DNA of 64,000 bases from Acinetobacter sp. C32I. Its GTDB lineage: Bacteria > Pseudomonadota > Gammaproteobacteria > Pseudomonadales > Moraxellaceae. How positions within the stretch are numbered: position 1 is the stretch's first letter; every line of letters begins with the position of its first letter. The translations under genes were made by a program, and so were the position numbers. This document shows positions 7,925 through 17,366 of the stretch, piece after piece. Under the pieces are notes generated by a model. The model did not search any database, was not told where the DNA came from, and saw only the letters and a program-made list of their open reading frames with translations. The stretch covers positions 3,410,001-3,474,000 of the forward strand of contig NZ_CP098480.1 of assembly GCF_023702715.1 (NCBI RefSeq), given 5' to 3'.

Positions 7925-9427
7925 TTAACCTGCGGACTGACGAAGACTTGAGGGAGCGCACCGTTTTAATTGTTGTATTAAGTCGTATAAATGATGAATA
8001 TTTAAACTTACTTTAGCACGCGTGCAGGCCACGTAAAGTAATCTTAGCTCTTCATCTGTAATTTTATGTTCTAGCCCATTTATTTTAAATTGGTAATCGT
8101 CTTCGATATGTACCCGATTCCATTCCAAACCTTTGGCTTTATGCGCGGTTGAAATGACATAGTCTGCCTGTTCAATCGGGGTGATTTTGGCCAGTGCCTT
8201 TTTCAGAGGGTCGGTACCATGGTCATCTACCAGTTTGACCAAGGGTTTGATGTCACTACCATCATTGGTTTCACAATATTCATGGACATCATGCCAAGAG
8301 TTAAACCAAGCCAGCTCTGGCACATCGGTAATGCGTTTGCCTTGTTTAAGTAAACTGGCGGCATCAACAAAGCGGCTGAGTTTTTGGTGATCGGCTTGCA
8401 GACTGACTTTATCACCATGCACTAAACCAGATAGCAGTAACTCCATCGCACGTGCATTGGTTCGACACAAAATGGCATCGCGCATCTTGGTATGCGGTTT
8501 ATTCACCACACTGGATTTTTGGTTGGGATTACCCAGCAGAGGGACGGTTTCATTCAATGCACCGAGTAAACTGTTGGCAACATCGGCAATCGCTTCACCA
8601 AAACGGAAAGAGGTGGTTAAACGACTTTCAGGCAATGGCATTTGCTGCATGGCATTGATTGCACCACGCCATGCATAAATTTGCTGATGTGCATCACCGA
8701 CATAAATCACTTGGGTACTTTTTTGACGCAATAAAATACCCAACATCAATGGATCGGCATCTTGCGCCTCATCAAACAGTACATAGTCGGCAGGGATATT
8801 CGGTTCAGATAAGGCCCAGAGTTTGAGGTAAATATCATGGCCAATCCCTGCTTGGTGATTCGGATCAATTGATTCGAGCCAACGTCGTTCCACTGCTGGG
8901 TAGAGATGCTGTTGCAAGGCCTCAATATCGTCTAGATGCAACCAACTTGGCGCTTGAATATGACGAGGGGCTGGGTATTGTGAACTGGTTGAACAGAAGT
9001 AGCTGACCGCATTGGCAACCAGACTGGCCAAGCGGCTCGGCATCAATACATATTTTTCATAACGCCCACCCATCAAGCGGCGTAGCGTAATCGGTTCTAG
9101 CCGATATTCTTTGGCAATAAAGCTAGGACTAAGACGCGGTAAACGTAATTTATCGGTTACGCCACGCGGTGCACTGCGAAAAGCGAGTGAGTGAAAGGTA
9201 CGGCAATTCACATTGCCATGAAACTTATTTTGAGCTTCAGCAGCAATGGCTTTGTTAAATGCCAAGTACATACCGCGCCGTTCAGGCATGGCATCACTGA
9301 TCATTTGTAAAGTGGTGGTTTTACCTGTGCCAGCATAGGCAATCACTTTAAAGGATTGGCCGAGGCGAGCATTGTCTATGGCAATGGCTTGCTCATAGGT
9401 GGCTTTGGGTTTCTCTATATTTGACAC
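7925..9427 (-). CDS. UvrD/FBH1-like superfamily 1 DNA helicase
   Basis: Predicted 3'-5' DNA helicase of superfamily 1, 500 residues. Motifs in order: Walker A AGTGKTT (32-38), motif II FDEAQDAD (218-225), motif III GDAHQQIYAWRG (244-255), arginine-containing TTSFRFG (271-277), motif V STAHKAKGLEW (about 430) and motif VI YVACTRAK (about 465). The compact size and the GDxHQQIYxWRGA form resemble the FBH1-like branch rather than UvrD or Rep themselves. It starts at GTG, 9 bp after the hisIE stop, and is followed by the ATPase gene at 24 bp, so the two are probably cotranscribed. The partner suggests a joint DNA-repair or anti-invader role; this is inference. Confidence 0.88.
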   Translation of the reverse strand: MSNIEKPKATYEQAIAIDNARLGQSFKVIAYAGTGKTTTLQMISDAMPERRGMYLAFNKAIAAEAQNKFHGNVNCRTFHSLAFRSAPRGVTDKLRLPRLSPSFIAKEYRLEPITLRRLMGGRYEKYVLMPSRLASLVANAVSYFCSTSSQYPAPRHIQAPSWLHLDDIEALQQHLYPAVERRWLESIDPNHQAGIGHDIYLKLWALSEPNIPADYVLFDEAQDADPLMLGILLRQKSTQVIYVGDAHQQIYAWRGAINAMQQMPLPESRLTTSFRFGEAIADVANSLLGALNETVPLLGNPNQKSSVVNKPHTKMRDAILCRTNARAMELLLSGLVHGDKVSLQADHQKLSRFVDAASLLKQGKRITDVPELAWFNSWHDVHEYCETNDGSDIKPLVKLVDDHGTDPLKKALAKITPIEQADYVISTAHKAKGLEWNRVHIEDDYQFKINGLEHKITDEELRLLYVACTRAKVSLNIHHLYDLIQQLKRCAPSSLRQSAG

Positions 9428-9436
9428 AGGCTCTGC

Positions 9437-10204
9437 TTACGCTTCTTGACTACGGTTGGCTTTTTCAACTAAACCTGATAAGCCTTGACGGCGTGCGAGC
9501 TCATCCAGCACCACTTGCGGGTCAAGATCGAAATAACCCAACATCACAATGCTGTGGAACCACAGGTCTGCCACTTCATAAATCAAGTCGTGCTTATTTT
9601 CCAGTGAAGCAAGCACGGCATAGTCTTTGGCAGCGATGATACTTTCTACACTTTCTTCGCCGACTTTTTCTAAAATTTTATTGATGCCTTTTTTATACAG
9701 GCTGGCAATATAAGAGTTATCTGCTTCAGCAGTTTTACGCTGTTGCATTAAACGACCCAAATAGCCAAGCACATCCACTTGCTCAGTTTGACCATGATCG
9801 TGCGCTTCAACTTTAGCCGATGCGCCGTAAATCGCGGTTGGATCTTTGAGTTGGGCATCAACAATTTCCCAACCTTGTGGGGTGAGTTTGCGATAGAAAC
9901 AAGACTCACGACCGGTATGGCAGGCAATGCCACCATGCTGTTCAATCTGTAGAATAATCACGTCGGCATCGCAATCCAGACGAATTTCGTGCACGGTTTG
10001 AAAATGCCCAGACTCTTCGCCTTTATGCCAGAGTTTTTGACGTGAGCGCGAGTAATACACCGCCTGATTTTTTTCGGCCGTTAGTTGTAAAGCCTCACGA
10101 TTCATCCAGGCAACCATTAACACTCGACCAGTTTGATGATGTTGTGCAATGGCAGGAACTAGACCATTGGAATCAAATTTAACTTCATCTAACCAGTTTG
10201 ACAT
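9437..10204 (-). CDS. hisIE: Histidine biosynthesis bifunctional protein HisIE
   Basis: Carries out steps 2 and 3 of histidine synthesis: the C-terminal HisE half removes pyrophosphate from phosphoribosyl-ATP, and the N-terminal HisI half opens the ring of phosphoribosyl-AMP. HisI is recognised by [12 protein letters not shown] and the zinc site region [11 protein letters not shown]. HisE is recognised by [15 protein letters not shown] followed by the downstream helix. An upstream in-frame ATG at 10318 would overlap the VOC gene and add 38 unrelated residues, so I chose the ATG at 10204 (255 residues). No other his gene is in the window, consistent with dispersed his genes in Acinetobacter. 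Confidence 0.93.
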   Translation of the reverse strand: MSNWLDEVKFDSNGLVPAIAQHHQTGRVLMVAWMNREALQLTAEKNQAVYYSRSRQKLWHKGEESGHFQTVHEIRLDCDADVIILQIEQHGGIACHTGRESCFYRKLTPQGWEIVDAQLKDPTAIYGASAKVEAHDHGQTEQVDVLGYLGRLMQQRKTAEADNSYIASLYKKGINKILEKVGEESVESIIAAKDYAVLASLENKHDLIYEVADLWFHSIVMLGYFDLDPQVVLDELARRQGLSGLVEKANRSQEA

Positions 10205-10295
10205 GAGTGAAAATCCATTGAGTGGAAAGCCGTTAGTGTAGCGGTTGTGGCTGGGGTTGGCTATGCTTGTTGGGTAAAAAGTCAGGGATAGGGCA

Positions 10296-10676
10296 TTAAA
10301 GATAGTTCGAAATTTCAATCAAGTTTTGATCAGGGTCTCGTAAATAGACCGATAAAATTTTCCCCATTGCACCTGTTCTTTCGATTGGACCTTCAATGAT
10401 CTCAATGTTCTGCGCTTGAAGATGGGCAATTACTTCATGCAGTGGTGTTTCCGCAATAAAGCACAGATCTGCTGAACCAGCAGTTGGGAGAAGTGCTTTG
10501 GGTTCAAATTCTTTACCGACTTGATGCAGGTTGATTTTTTGATGACCAAATTGCAGCGCTTTGCGGTTTTCAGCAAAAGTGATCACTGCAAAGTTCAGGG
10601 CTGATTGATAAAACTGACAGGTGATTTCAATATCGGCGACAGTTAACACCAAATGATCTAAATGACGAATTTTCAT
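10296..10676 (-). CDS. VOC (glyoxalase/dioxygenase-fold) family protein
   Basis: A 126-residue single-domain member of the vicinal oxygen chelate superfamily. It has two beta-alpha-beta-beta-beta modules: [19 protein letters not shown] at the start and an ending [15 protein letters not shown]. Probable metal ligands are His8, a His in the [11 protein letters not shown] loop and the final Glu. It resembles the small STM3117-type subfamily, sometimes labelled virulence protein, but the substrate is unknown. It lies 12 bp after the monooxygenase gene and 91 bp before hisIE. Confidence 0.85.
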   Translation of the reverse strand: MKIRHLDHLVLTVADIEITCQFYQSALNFAVITFAENRKALQFGHQKINLHQVGKEFEPKALLPTAGSADLCFIAETPLHEVIAHLQAQNIEIIEGPIERTGAMGKILSVYLRDPDQNLIEISNYL

Positions 10677-10688
10677 ATTGAGCTGCTC

Positions 10689-12005
10689 TTATTCATATTC
10701 AGGTCGGGATTCAGTTGTAGCATTGAATGCCTGAACTTTCTCAGCATATTGCGCCACATGTTGATAATCAAGTTGCTGAAACAATCCTGTTTTTAAGCCT
10801 GAAATGGTGATGGCCATTTCTTTACGAAAATAGGGGATTTGATACATCCATGGAAAGGTCAGATCACGTATGCCACCTGCCCACCAATGATCAGATTGAT
10901 ACAGTGGGGTGAGTAGACGACTTAAAAATTGATAGAACTGGGTCGAGGAACGCCGCTGTTGATGATAGTGCTGCCACAGCGCTGACCAATCAATTTGCTG
11001 ATTTTGTGTTACTGCGTGTAGTGACTGTGAAAAGGCCCATGCATCCAACAAAGCCATATTGGCGCCTTGCCCCAGTTGCGGACTCATGGCATGGGCCGCA
11101 TCACCAATCACCCCAATGCGTCCTTGTCCAAATTGAGACATCACCACATCGCGATATTGCGCTGATAACCATTGTGGTTGGTTGTATTCGTTTGAGATTA
11201 ACTGTTTTAACCATTCTGCGACATCGGGCCAGCGATCGGCCACTTGTTGTAACCATTGCTGTTTAGCTGATTCATCTTTTAAGAATGATTGTAGTTGCGA
11301 GGTTGGCAAACTCCAGAACACACTCGATAATCGTTGCTGAGGGGCTGTCGGTATAGCACCTGTAGGCAACACGCCCATCATGATTTTGGAACGATCATAA
11401 AACTGATGCAAAATTTCAGGATCGAGTGTTGGACATTCAGGCACAATACTCCATGCCGCGCCCCAAGGATAGGCCTGATCGACTTTCACCCATGCCTGAG
11501 GGCGGAGTTGACTGCGCGCACCATTGGCAATCAAAACCGCATCGAAACTTGCATCAAATTTTTGTTGTTGCTCAGTACCAAAGAGGCGAATTTCATGGGG
11601 GGGTTCTTGAATTTGCTCAATGCTGTGTCCCATTTTCCAAGTCACATGACTGGCATATTCAGCCAGTTTTTGAACGAGCACATGGCATAAGGTGGCCCGA
11701 TGAATACCGAGGCCATAGAGATTGCTGCCTGCTTGATGATAATGACTATTCACCAGCAGACGCTTATTGGGAAGTTGGCCTTCCAATCCTGTGACTTTGG
11801 CGCCTAACTTTAAAGCATGCTCAAGCACACCGAGATGCTCAAACACGGCCAAGCCTGCAGGCTGTAATAATAAACCTGCACCGACAGGAGAAAGTTGATC
11901 TGCTTGTTCAAAAATAGTGACATGATTGCCTGCACGTGCAAGCAGGATTGCAGCTGCCAATCCTGCTGTGCCAGCACCAATAATGGCAAAATGAGGTGTT
12001 TTCAT
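10689..12005 (-). CDS. FAD-dependent aromatic-type monooxygenase
   Basis: A 438-residue group A flavoprotein monooxygenase (UbiH/salicylate hydroxylase-like). Visible motifs are the N-terminal FAD-binding IIGAGTAGLAAAILLARAG (8-26), a central YGLGIHRATL region, and the second FAD motif GVIGDAAHAMSPQLGQGAN near residue 300. It would use NAD(P)H and O2 to hydroxylate a small, probably aromatic, molecule; the substrate cannot be read from the sequence. It heads a tight minus-strand run with the VOC protein and hisIE. It is not one of the standard ubiquinone hydroxylases as far as I can tell. Confidence 0.85.
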   Translation of the reverse strand: MKTPHFAIIGAGTAGLAAAILLARAGNHVTIFEQADQLSPVGAGLLLQPAGLAVFEHLGVLEHALKLGAKVTGLEGQLPNKRLLVNSHYHQAGSNLYGLGIHRATLCHVLVQKLAEYASHVTWKMGHSIEQIQEPPHEIRLFGTEQQQKFDASFDAVLIANGARSQLRPQAWVKVDQAYPWGAAWSIVPECPTLDPEILHQFYDRSKIMMGVLPTGAIPTAPQQRLSSVFWSLPTSQLQSFLKDESAKQQWLQQVADRWPDVAEWLKQLISNEYNQPQWLSAQYRDVVMSQFGQGRIGVIGDAAHAMSPQLGQGANMALLDAWAFSQSLHAVTQNQQIDWSALWQHYHQQRRSSTQFYQFLSRLLTPLYQSDHWWAGGIRDLTFPWMYQIPYFRKEMAITISGLKTGLFQQLDYQHVAQYAEKVQAFNATTESRPEYE

Positions 12006-12140
12006 TATTTGTTCTTTTAAGGCGGTTATAAGATCAGTCAGTTGTGATCTTAACTGATCTCGGTGATTTTTTTAAATAAAATCTATTGCGCTACAAGCCC
12101 CATGATCAACCTACTTACATTAAGTCAATCTCGGAGCGGA

Positions 12141-12740
12141 TTATTTTAACTGATCTTTGCCTGTGGTCATTTTGATTAGAGTCCGATCTTTCTTGATAGA
12201 GTGATGATAAAGTGCCGCACCTGCATGCCCTAAAATCAGGATCCAGATCAGCCATTTTCCAAGAATCTGCTTATGAATGAAATCAATCGGTTTCTCGAAC
12301 TGTTCAAAACTGAGGCCCATACCTTGTGCCACCCAGCTCTGGAACAAGGCGGTATGTTCAAATTTTGGAATCTCAAACAAAAAGAAAAACTCGGTATTGA
12401 CACCCGTACCTAAGTAGCCTGTAAGTGGGGCAATGATCATGATGGCATACAGGGCAAAATGTCCAGCATGTGCCGCAAAGTTTGCCAAGGGGCTGGCAGG
12501 CTCTAAATGGGGCTGTGGATTGCTCAAACGCCAGATAATGCGCAGGCTAATAATCACGGCAATGCTGATACCGACAGAAAGATGAAGTTGTAAAGCTGTC
12601 CAGTTCTCAGGTGTGCCTTTTTCGGTAAACCACTGGCGGTAGTAAACACTACAGTAAGCAAGTAAAAACAGGATTGCGGTTGACCAGTGCAGCCATTTTG
12701 CAATCGAGCCATAGTTATTGATGCTATTTCTTAAACTCAC
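12141..12740 (-). CDS. Cytochrome b561 family protein
   Basis: Four-helix membrane di-heme b protein, 199 residues. Likely heme-ligand histidines are in KWLHW (about residues 15-19), LQLHLSVG, AHAGHFALY and LGHAGAALYHH. Family members oxidise ubiquinol and pass electrons to superoxide or other acceptors at the inner membrane. It appears to be a single-gene unit, separated by 135 bp from the monooxygenase gene and 237 bp from ubiB. The electron acceptor is unknown. Confidence 0.9.
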   Translation of the reverse strand: MSLRNSINNYGSIAKWLHWSTAILFLLAYCSVYYRQWFTEKGTPENWTALQLHLSVGISIAVIISLRIIWRLSNPQPHLEPASPLANFAAHAGHFALYAIMIIAPLTGYLGTGVNTEFFFLFEIPKFEHTALFQSWVAQGMGLSFEQFEKPIDFIHKQILGKWLIWILILGHAGAALYHHSIKKDRTLIKMTTGKDQLK

Positions 12741-12926
12741 GCTTCTCTTCCTTTAAAATCTGTGTTGATGCACCTCAATATCGAGCCGATGATGGTCTAT
12801 CTGTGCGAGGATGAAAAGTCTTTGTGGAAAGATGGCCTGATGTAGAGGTAAATCTTGCCTAAAATGTATGTGTTGGTTGAGATTCCAGTATGTGTCTGGG
12901 TATTTAAAGTTAAAATTTTGAGTTGC

Positions 12927-12968
12927 ATAAAAGCAAAGACCGTATCGATGGATACGGCCTTTGCTGTG
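12927..12968 (-). terminator. Intrinsic terminator of the ubiEJB operon
   Basis: Arms AGCAAAGACCGTATC and GATACGGCCTTTGCT form a long stem around GATG, with one mismatch. Read on the minus strand it is followed by TTTTATG, just past the ubiB stop. The remaining DNA between it and cytochrome b561 (12741-12926) shows no gene I can support. Confidence 0.8.
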
Positions 12969-12977
12969 TGTAGGGGC

Positions 12978-14597
12978 TTATTTGGCGATACGCCACAATG
13001 CAATCAAACTACTCAGCACAATCAGAATGACGGAGATAAACCATGGGCTAATAATCGCAATGGTTAACAAAATCAGCATCGTGCTACCAAACATCCAGCT
13101 ACGACGCTGTTGTTGTTGCATTTGCAAACGCATTTGCTGGATTTCACGCAGTTGTTTGTCATGCCATGCTGACTGATTTTTCAAGCCATTTAAGCTATCA
13201 ATCAATAGGCTTGGAATATCTTGAGCACCGAGTAATAGATCAGGAATTTGTTGTCCCAGTTCTTTTACATTCTTGACTGGGTTCATATTGGCTTTGACCC
13301 ATTCGGTTAAAATCGGCTTTGCCAGTTTCCAGATATCCAGTTGAGGGTAGAGATCAGTCCCTAGACCTTCCACATGTACCAGTGTTTTCAGCAATAACAT
13401 CAATTGCGGTGGAATTTCCAAATGGAAGCGACGGGCAATATCCATGACTTGAATCAAAATGCCTGCGAAATCAAGTTGATCCATTGGCTTGGAAACCATC
13501 GGGCCAACGGTACGGCGCATTTCACGAGATAAGGCATCTTGATCTGTGCCCGGTGGAATCCAACCTGCTTGGTGCACAATCTGAATCAATTGCATAAAGT
13601 TGCTGTTCATTACCGCCAACAGCATACGTGCAACTGTCATTTGGTCATGCTTAGACAATTCACCCATGATGGCACAGTCCAAGGCAATGAAGCGTGGATT
13701 GCTTGGATTAATGGTCTCGACAAAGACATTGCCGGGATGCATGTCAGCATGGAAGAAGTTGTCACGGAACACTTGGGTGAAGAAGATGGTTAACCCTTTT
13801 TCTGCCAGATCTGCACGATCCATGCCTAAACGATCAAAAGTGGCCGTATCTGAAATTGGAACACCAGTGATGCGTTCAGCCACCATCACATCTTTACTGT
13901 CCATATAGACTTCAGGCACATACATCATGCTTGAACCCGTAAAGTAGTGGCGCATACGGCGGGTATTATCGGCTTCTAGGCTTAAATCAAGTTCATTTAA
14001 AATGATTTGACGATAGTCTTGAATAATTTCAGTCAGGTGCAGCGCACGTGCTGCTTCTAAACGATTTTCTAGCCAATCTCCCAGCCAAGCCAAGATTTCA
14101 AAATCCTGTAAAATTTGACTGCGAATATCGGGACGCGTGACTTTTACCACCACTTCACGGCCATCATGCAAAGCGGCGGTATGCACTTGGGCAATCGATG
14201 CCGCGGCAAGCGGTTGCTCATCAAAACGAGAGAATAGGGTTGCTACATCTGCTTTCAAGGATTCCTGAATGCGCTGTTTTGCAAGTTGGGTGTCATAGGG
14301 TTTGACACGGTCTTGTAACAGCACCAATTGTGATAATACTTCAGGTGGAATCAGATCACGACGTGTGGACAATAATTGTCCCAGCTTAATCGCTAAGGGG
14401 CCCATGTCTTCTAAAGCTTCTTTCAGCTTCAGCGGATTTTTCTTCTCACGACTTGACCAAGCCGCAGGATGCATTTTAATAATATTTAGGGCATGCCGTG
14501 CTTTGACAGGAAGCTCTTCCGCAGGGAACAAGGTATCAAGACGATAATGCGCTGCAATACGCCAGAGTTCGAGTAACCGTGTAACATGCGGAATCAT
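12978..14597 (-). CDS. ubiB: Ubiquinone biosynthesis ABC1/ADCK-type ATPase UbiB
   Basis: Atypical kinase-like protein needed for ubiquinone synthesis at the membrane. In 539 residues it shows the KxGQ motif in IKLGQLLSTRRD (about 79-90), the Ala-rich loop PLAAASIAQVH (about 139-149) that replaces the P-loop, the catalytic FHADMHPGNVF and the metal-binding ALDCA. Two transmembrane helices occupy about residues 495-537. It is the last gene of ubiE-ubiJ-ubiB with 12 bp from ubiJ, the order known from E. coli. Length is normal (E. coli about 546). Confidence 0.96.
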   Translation of the reverse strand: MIPHVTRLLELWRIAAHYRLDTLFPAEELPVKARHALNIIKMHPAAWSSREKKNPLKLKEALEDMGPLAIKLGQLLSTRRDLIPPEVLSQLVLLQDRVKPYDTQLAKQRIQESLKADVATLFSRFDEQPLAAASIAQVHTAALHDGREVVVKVTRPDIRSQILQDFEILAWLGDWLENRLEAARALHLTEIIQDYRQIILNELDLSLEADNTRRMRHYFTGSSMMYVPEVYMDSKDVMVAERITGVPISDTATFDRLGMDRADLAEKGLTIFFTQVFRDNFFHADMHPGNVFVETINPSNPRFIALDCAIMGELSKHDQMTVARMLLAVMNSNFMQLIQIVHQAGWIPPGTDQDALSREMRRTVGPMVSKPMDQLDFAGILIQVMDIARRFHLEIPPQLMLLLKTLVHVEGLGTDLYPQLDIWKLAKPILTEWVKANMNPVKNVKELGQQIPDLLLGAQDIPSLLIDSLNGLKNQSAWHDKQLREIQQMRLQMQQQQRRSWMFGSTMLILLTIAIISPWFISVILIVLSSLIALWRIAK

Positions 14598-14609
14598 ATA
14601 AAGTCTTAC

Positions 14610-15290
14610 CTAGTCTTGTGTGGGTTGTGCTGATGGATCAAGTTGCGCTTGTAACTGTTGAAATTTGGCCTCTAAGCGATCAAGCGCTTGATTGAGTTGG
14701 CGTGTTTCTCGATTGAGATCGTCCATTTGCCAGCGTGGGGCAAATAAACCGCTGTCTTCTTTTAAGGCATCTTCAACAAAAAATAAATGGCTTTGTAGTG
14801 AGCGTTTCAGTTGCTTGGGTGCAAGCTGAATTTTACCCAACTCATGCGCCAATTGAGGGCCAATCCACGGCGATAAATGTGCTGCCAGATCAGGCTCAGC
14901 CTGCTGCATAATTCTTTGAATGTCTTGCAATAAGTGATAATCACCTTGCAATGGAATATTGCCAATTTGATCCATGTCACTGAGCAATAATTTAACCAGC
15001 TCAACGGCATTAGCAACATGTAAGGTTGCAGTTGCATCCTTGAGTGTATGTTGAGGATCAAAAGGACGTTGTTCAAAAATGGAAGGGCTTTGACTTTGTC
15101 CTGTCACGGTCGGTTCGAGACGAACTCTATTTTCATCAAAAAACACATCAACCGAGAGTTGTGGGCTATCGATCACAACGCGTAATAATTGACCTTGTAA
15201 TTGATTGATTTGAATACGAGTAATCCCATCCAAATCAATCATATGATGAATGATACGTTCGACTGCACCGAGTGCTAAAATCGACCACAT
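14610..15290 (-). CDS. ubiJ: Ubiquinone biosynthesis accessory factor UbiJ (SCP2 domain)
   Basis: Lipid-binding accessory protein of the Ubi complex that holds ubiquinone intermediates for the hydroxylases and methyltransferases. The 226 residues begin with the amphipathic ILALGAVERIIHHM helix typical of UbiJ, then an SCP2-like domain (about 25-125) and a C-terminal heptad coiled coil (LNQALDRLEAKFQQLQAQL, about 199-217). It sits between ubiE (10 bp gap) and ubiB (12 bp), which supports the call strongly despite low sequence conservation. Confidence 0.92.
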   Translation of the reverse strand: MWSILALGAVERIIHHMIDLDGITRIQINQLQGQLLRVVIDSPQLSVDVFFDENRVRLEPTVTGQSQSPSIFEQRPFDPQHTLKDATATLHVANAVELVKLLLSDMDQIGNIPLQGDYHLLQDIQRIMQQAEPDLAAHLSPWIGPQLAHELGKIQLAPKQLKRSLQSHLFFVEDALKEDSGLFAPRWQMDDLNRETRQLNQALDRLEAKFQQLQAQLDPSAQPTQD

Positions 15291-15300
15291 ATCTTAAACC

Positions 15301-16242
15301 TTAAAGTTTGAATCCGCGGTGAACAGCTACAATACCACCGGTTAAGTTGTGGTAATCACAGCTTTGGAAGCCCGCATGTTCCATCATGCCTTTGAGGGTA
15401 CGTTGGTCTGGATGCATACGAATCGATTCAGCAAGATACTTATAGCTTTCAGAATCATTGGCAACCAATTTACCCATAATTGGCAATGCGGTGAATGAAT
15501 AAAGATCGTAGAGCTTTGAAAATGGTTCAAATACTGGTTTAGAGAATTCGAGAATGAGTAAACGGCCACCTGGCTTCAAGACACGGTACATGGCTTGGAG
15601 TGCTGCATCTTTATCGGTCACATTACGTAAACCAAAACTGATGGTGACTAAGTCAAAGCTATTATCTGCAAATGGTTCAAGCGTTTCAGCATTGGCCAGT
15701 ACGAAATCAACATTGGTACAGCCTGCATCGATCAGACGATCACGGCCCACATTCAACATTGATTCGTTAATGTCGGATAGAACCACATGCCCCTGAGGAC
15801 CGACTTCACGGCTAAATACTTTAGCAAGGTCACCTGTACCACCTGCAATATCCAGCACGTGTTGACCACGACGAACGCCGGACATATTGATCGCAAAACG
15901 TTTCCAGAGACGATGAATACCAAATGACATCAAATCATTCATGATGTCGTATTTGCTGGCAACCGAGTGGAACACTTCTGCGACTTTCTGTGCCTTATCA
16001 TCACTGTTGACAGTTTGATAGCCGAAGTGAGTGGTTTCACCGACATTACCGGTATTGGCGCCACGAGGAAGATTGTATTTTGGAATCGCACCTGTCGGAG
16101 CAGAAGCTTGGCCCTGTTGTAATGATTGTTGCTGGCCTTGAGGCGCGCCTTGCGGGAGTGGCGAGCTAAGGAATGGGCTGACTTTGTCTGAACTTGGGTT
16201 TTGCTCAACGTCTGGGGTAGGCTGTTGGTTTTCGTTAGACAT
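15301..16242 (-). CDS. ubiE: Ubiquinone/menaquinone C-methyltransferase UbiE, N-terminally extended
   Basis: SAM-dependent C-methyltransferase of ubiquinone (and menaquinone) synthesis. The conserved enzyme starts at [10 protein letters not shown] (residue 69) and includes [21 protein letters not shown] motif [13 protein letters not shown] (129-140), [11 protein letters not shown] and the ending [12 protein letters not shown]. Compared with the ~251-residue E. coli enzyme it carries about 62 extra N-terminal residues rich in Gln, Pro, Ser and Gly. No internal ATG gives a standard start just before ETTHFG, so the extension is probably translated. First gene of the ubiEJB operon. Confidence 0.96.
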   Translation of the reverse strand: MSNENQQPTPDVEQNPSSDKVSPFLSSPLPQGAPQGQQQSLQQGQASAPTGAIPKYNLPRGANTGNVGETTHFGYQTVNSDDKAQKVAEVFHSVASKYDIMNDLMSFGIHRLWKRFAINMSGVRRGQHVLDIAGGTGDLAKVFSREVGPQGHVVLSDINESMLNVGRDRLIDAGCTNVDFVLANAETLEPFADNSFDLVTISFGLRNVTDKDAALQAMYRVLKPGGRLLILEFSKPVFEPFSKLYDLYSFTALPIMGKLVANDSESYKYLAESIRMHPDQRTLKGMMEHAGFQSCDYHNLTGGIVAVHRGFKL

Positions 16243-16405
16243 AGTTTTCTCCTAAACTTTCGCTCTAGCGGCACGAATCAGCAAGCATGATGACAGATTT
16301 TGTGTTTATTTACAGGCTTTCGCATGCAATTGTTATGAATAATATACAGAAAGTCACTTTCTCAAAAGTGTTTTTAATCGACCTCTTGATTGGAAAAAAC
16401 AGTTT

Positions 16406-16436
16406 TTCCTGAACCACTTAAAGTGCAGTTCAGGAA
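16406..16436 (-). terminator. Probable terminator after the FFLEELY-motif gene
   Basis: Nine-bp arms TTCCTGAAC and GTTCAGGAA enclose a further short CACTT/AAGTG pairing. On the minus strand the stem is followed by AAACTGTTTTTT. It lies 12 bp past the stop of the 16449-17156 gene. Confidence 0.6.
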
Positions 16437-16448
16437 TAGGATTGTGTT

Positions 16449-17156
16449 TTAGCCACGGAATGGACTTGGGTGCCCAGCATGCACGCGATCGATAATTTCA
16501 CGCTCTTTTTCGGTAAAGGTTTGAATAAAAGTAGCAGCAGATTTCATTGGTTTCATCGCAGCAAAACCTTCTTGGATAAACTCATACATACCATCAAATT
16601 GATATTTATGTGCCAAGCCTTTACACATTTTAAACGTCGCGTACATCATGGTGGAACGCATATATTTATCGAGTGTCAGCCCTAATTCATCTAACAGACG
16701 TAATTGTTCATAACGCGCTTCACCTTGATCAAGTTTAACCAAGGTTTGGCGCATGATTTCGTCTGTAAGTGGCGTATCTGCAGGGTAATCGGTAAGTAAT
16801 TGTTTAGCAACTTGTTCATCTAATTGGGTGGCTAGAACTGCAAGGCTGACCGATTTGGTTCCTGTCTTGATGCCATTCTCTGGCACAAAGTTTTCTACTT
16901 TATGTGCAAATTTAAGTAATCGCTCAATCTGTTGTGCCAAAGCATCAAAATCAGGTCCACCATAAAGACGTTTGAGAAAATATTGGGCCATCAATTGATT
17001 TTCAGGGCGAGCAAAAAAATCTTGGTGAGTCTGCGCAATACGCTCTTTCATCCATGTTTGAACTTCGTGCAAGCGTTGTTCAAGCACAGCATCATCATGA
17101 TAATTAAAAGCTTTGTATTGGAGTAATAAATCATCAAAGGCAGCAAGTTTTGACAT
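16449..17156 (-). CDS. FFLEELY-motif family protein, function unknown
   Basis: A 235-residue soluble, mainly helical protein. It contains QYFLKRLYGG at residues 55-64, matching the position of the motif that names the FFLEELY family in gammaproteobacteria, here diverged to YFLKRLY. The rest is a set of amphipathic helices with several Met- and Lys-rich stretches and no catalytic motif I recognise. It is transcribed alone, with about 200 bp to ubiE on one side and a divergent gap to pap on the other. The family assignment is from memory of the motif and has moderate certainty; function is unknown. Confidence 0.7.
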   Translation of the reverse strand: MSKLAAFDDLLLQYKAFNYHDDAVLEQRLHEVQTWMKERIAQTHQDFFARPENQLMAQYFLKRLYGGPDFDALAQQIERLLKFAHKVENFVPENGIKTGTKSVSLAVLATQLDEQVAKQLLTDYPADTPLTDEIMRQTLVKLDQGEARYEQLRLLDELGLTLDKYMRSTMMYATFKMCKGLAHKYQFDGMYEFIQEGFAAMKPMKSAATFIQTFTEKEREIIDRVHAGHPSPFRG

Positions 17157-17322
17157 AAATAAACTTAATTAGAATAAAATCATAAAATAATAGGCTGCAT
17201 CATAACGGAGAACCATGACAGCATAAACTCTAAATTTTTAACAATTGGTCACTATAACAGTACACCTAAACGAATCTACAGAAATTGTACACGGGGTTTT
17301 CTGCGATTAACTGAGTTTTGGC

Positions 17323-17328
17323 TATACT
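17323..17328 (+). promoter_or_regulatory. Probable -10 element for pap
   Basis: TATACT (5 of 6 to consensus) lies 38 bp before the chosen pap start at 17367. I find no good -35 at 16-18 bp upstream. Transcription from here would begin near 17335, only about 11 bases before the alternative ATG at 17346, which favours the downstream start. Confidence 0.4.
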
Positions 17329-17366
17329 CATTTTTAATATTAATAATGAGCCGCTTAGAGCAACAG

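Noticed and set aside
6518..9427. Calling the ATPase-helicase pair a Gabija system
   Set aside because: No TOPRIM domain is visible in the ATPase, the gene order is reversed and the helicase looks FBH1-like; only a loose resemblance is supported.
10204..10318. HisIE start at 10318
   Set aside because: It would add 38 residues not seen in HisI and overlap the VOC gene.
12797..13003. 68-codon frame upstream of cytochrome b561
   Set aside because: It overlaps the terminator of ubiB and the ubiB 3' end and has no recognisable protein character.
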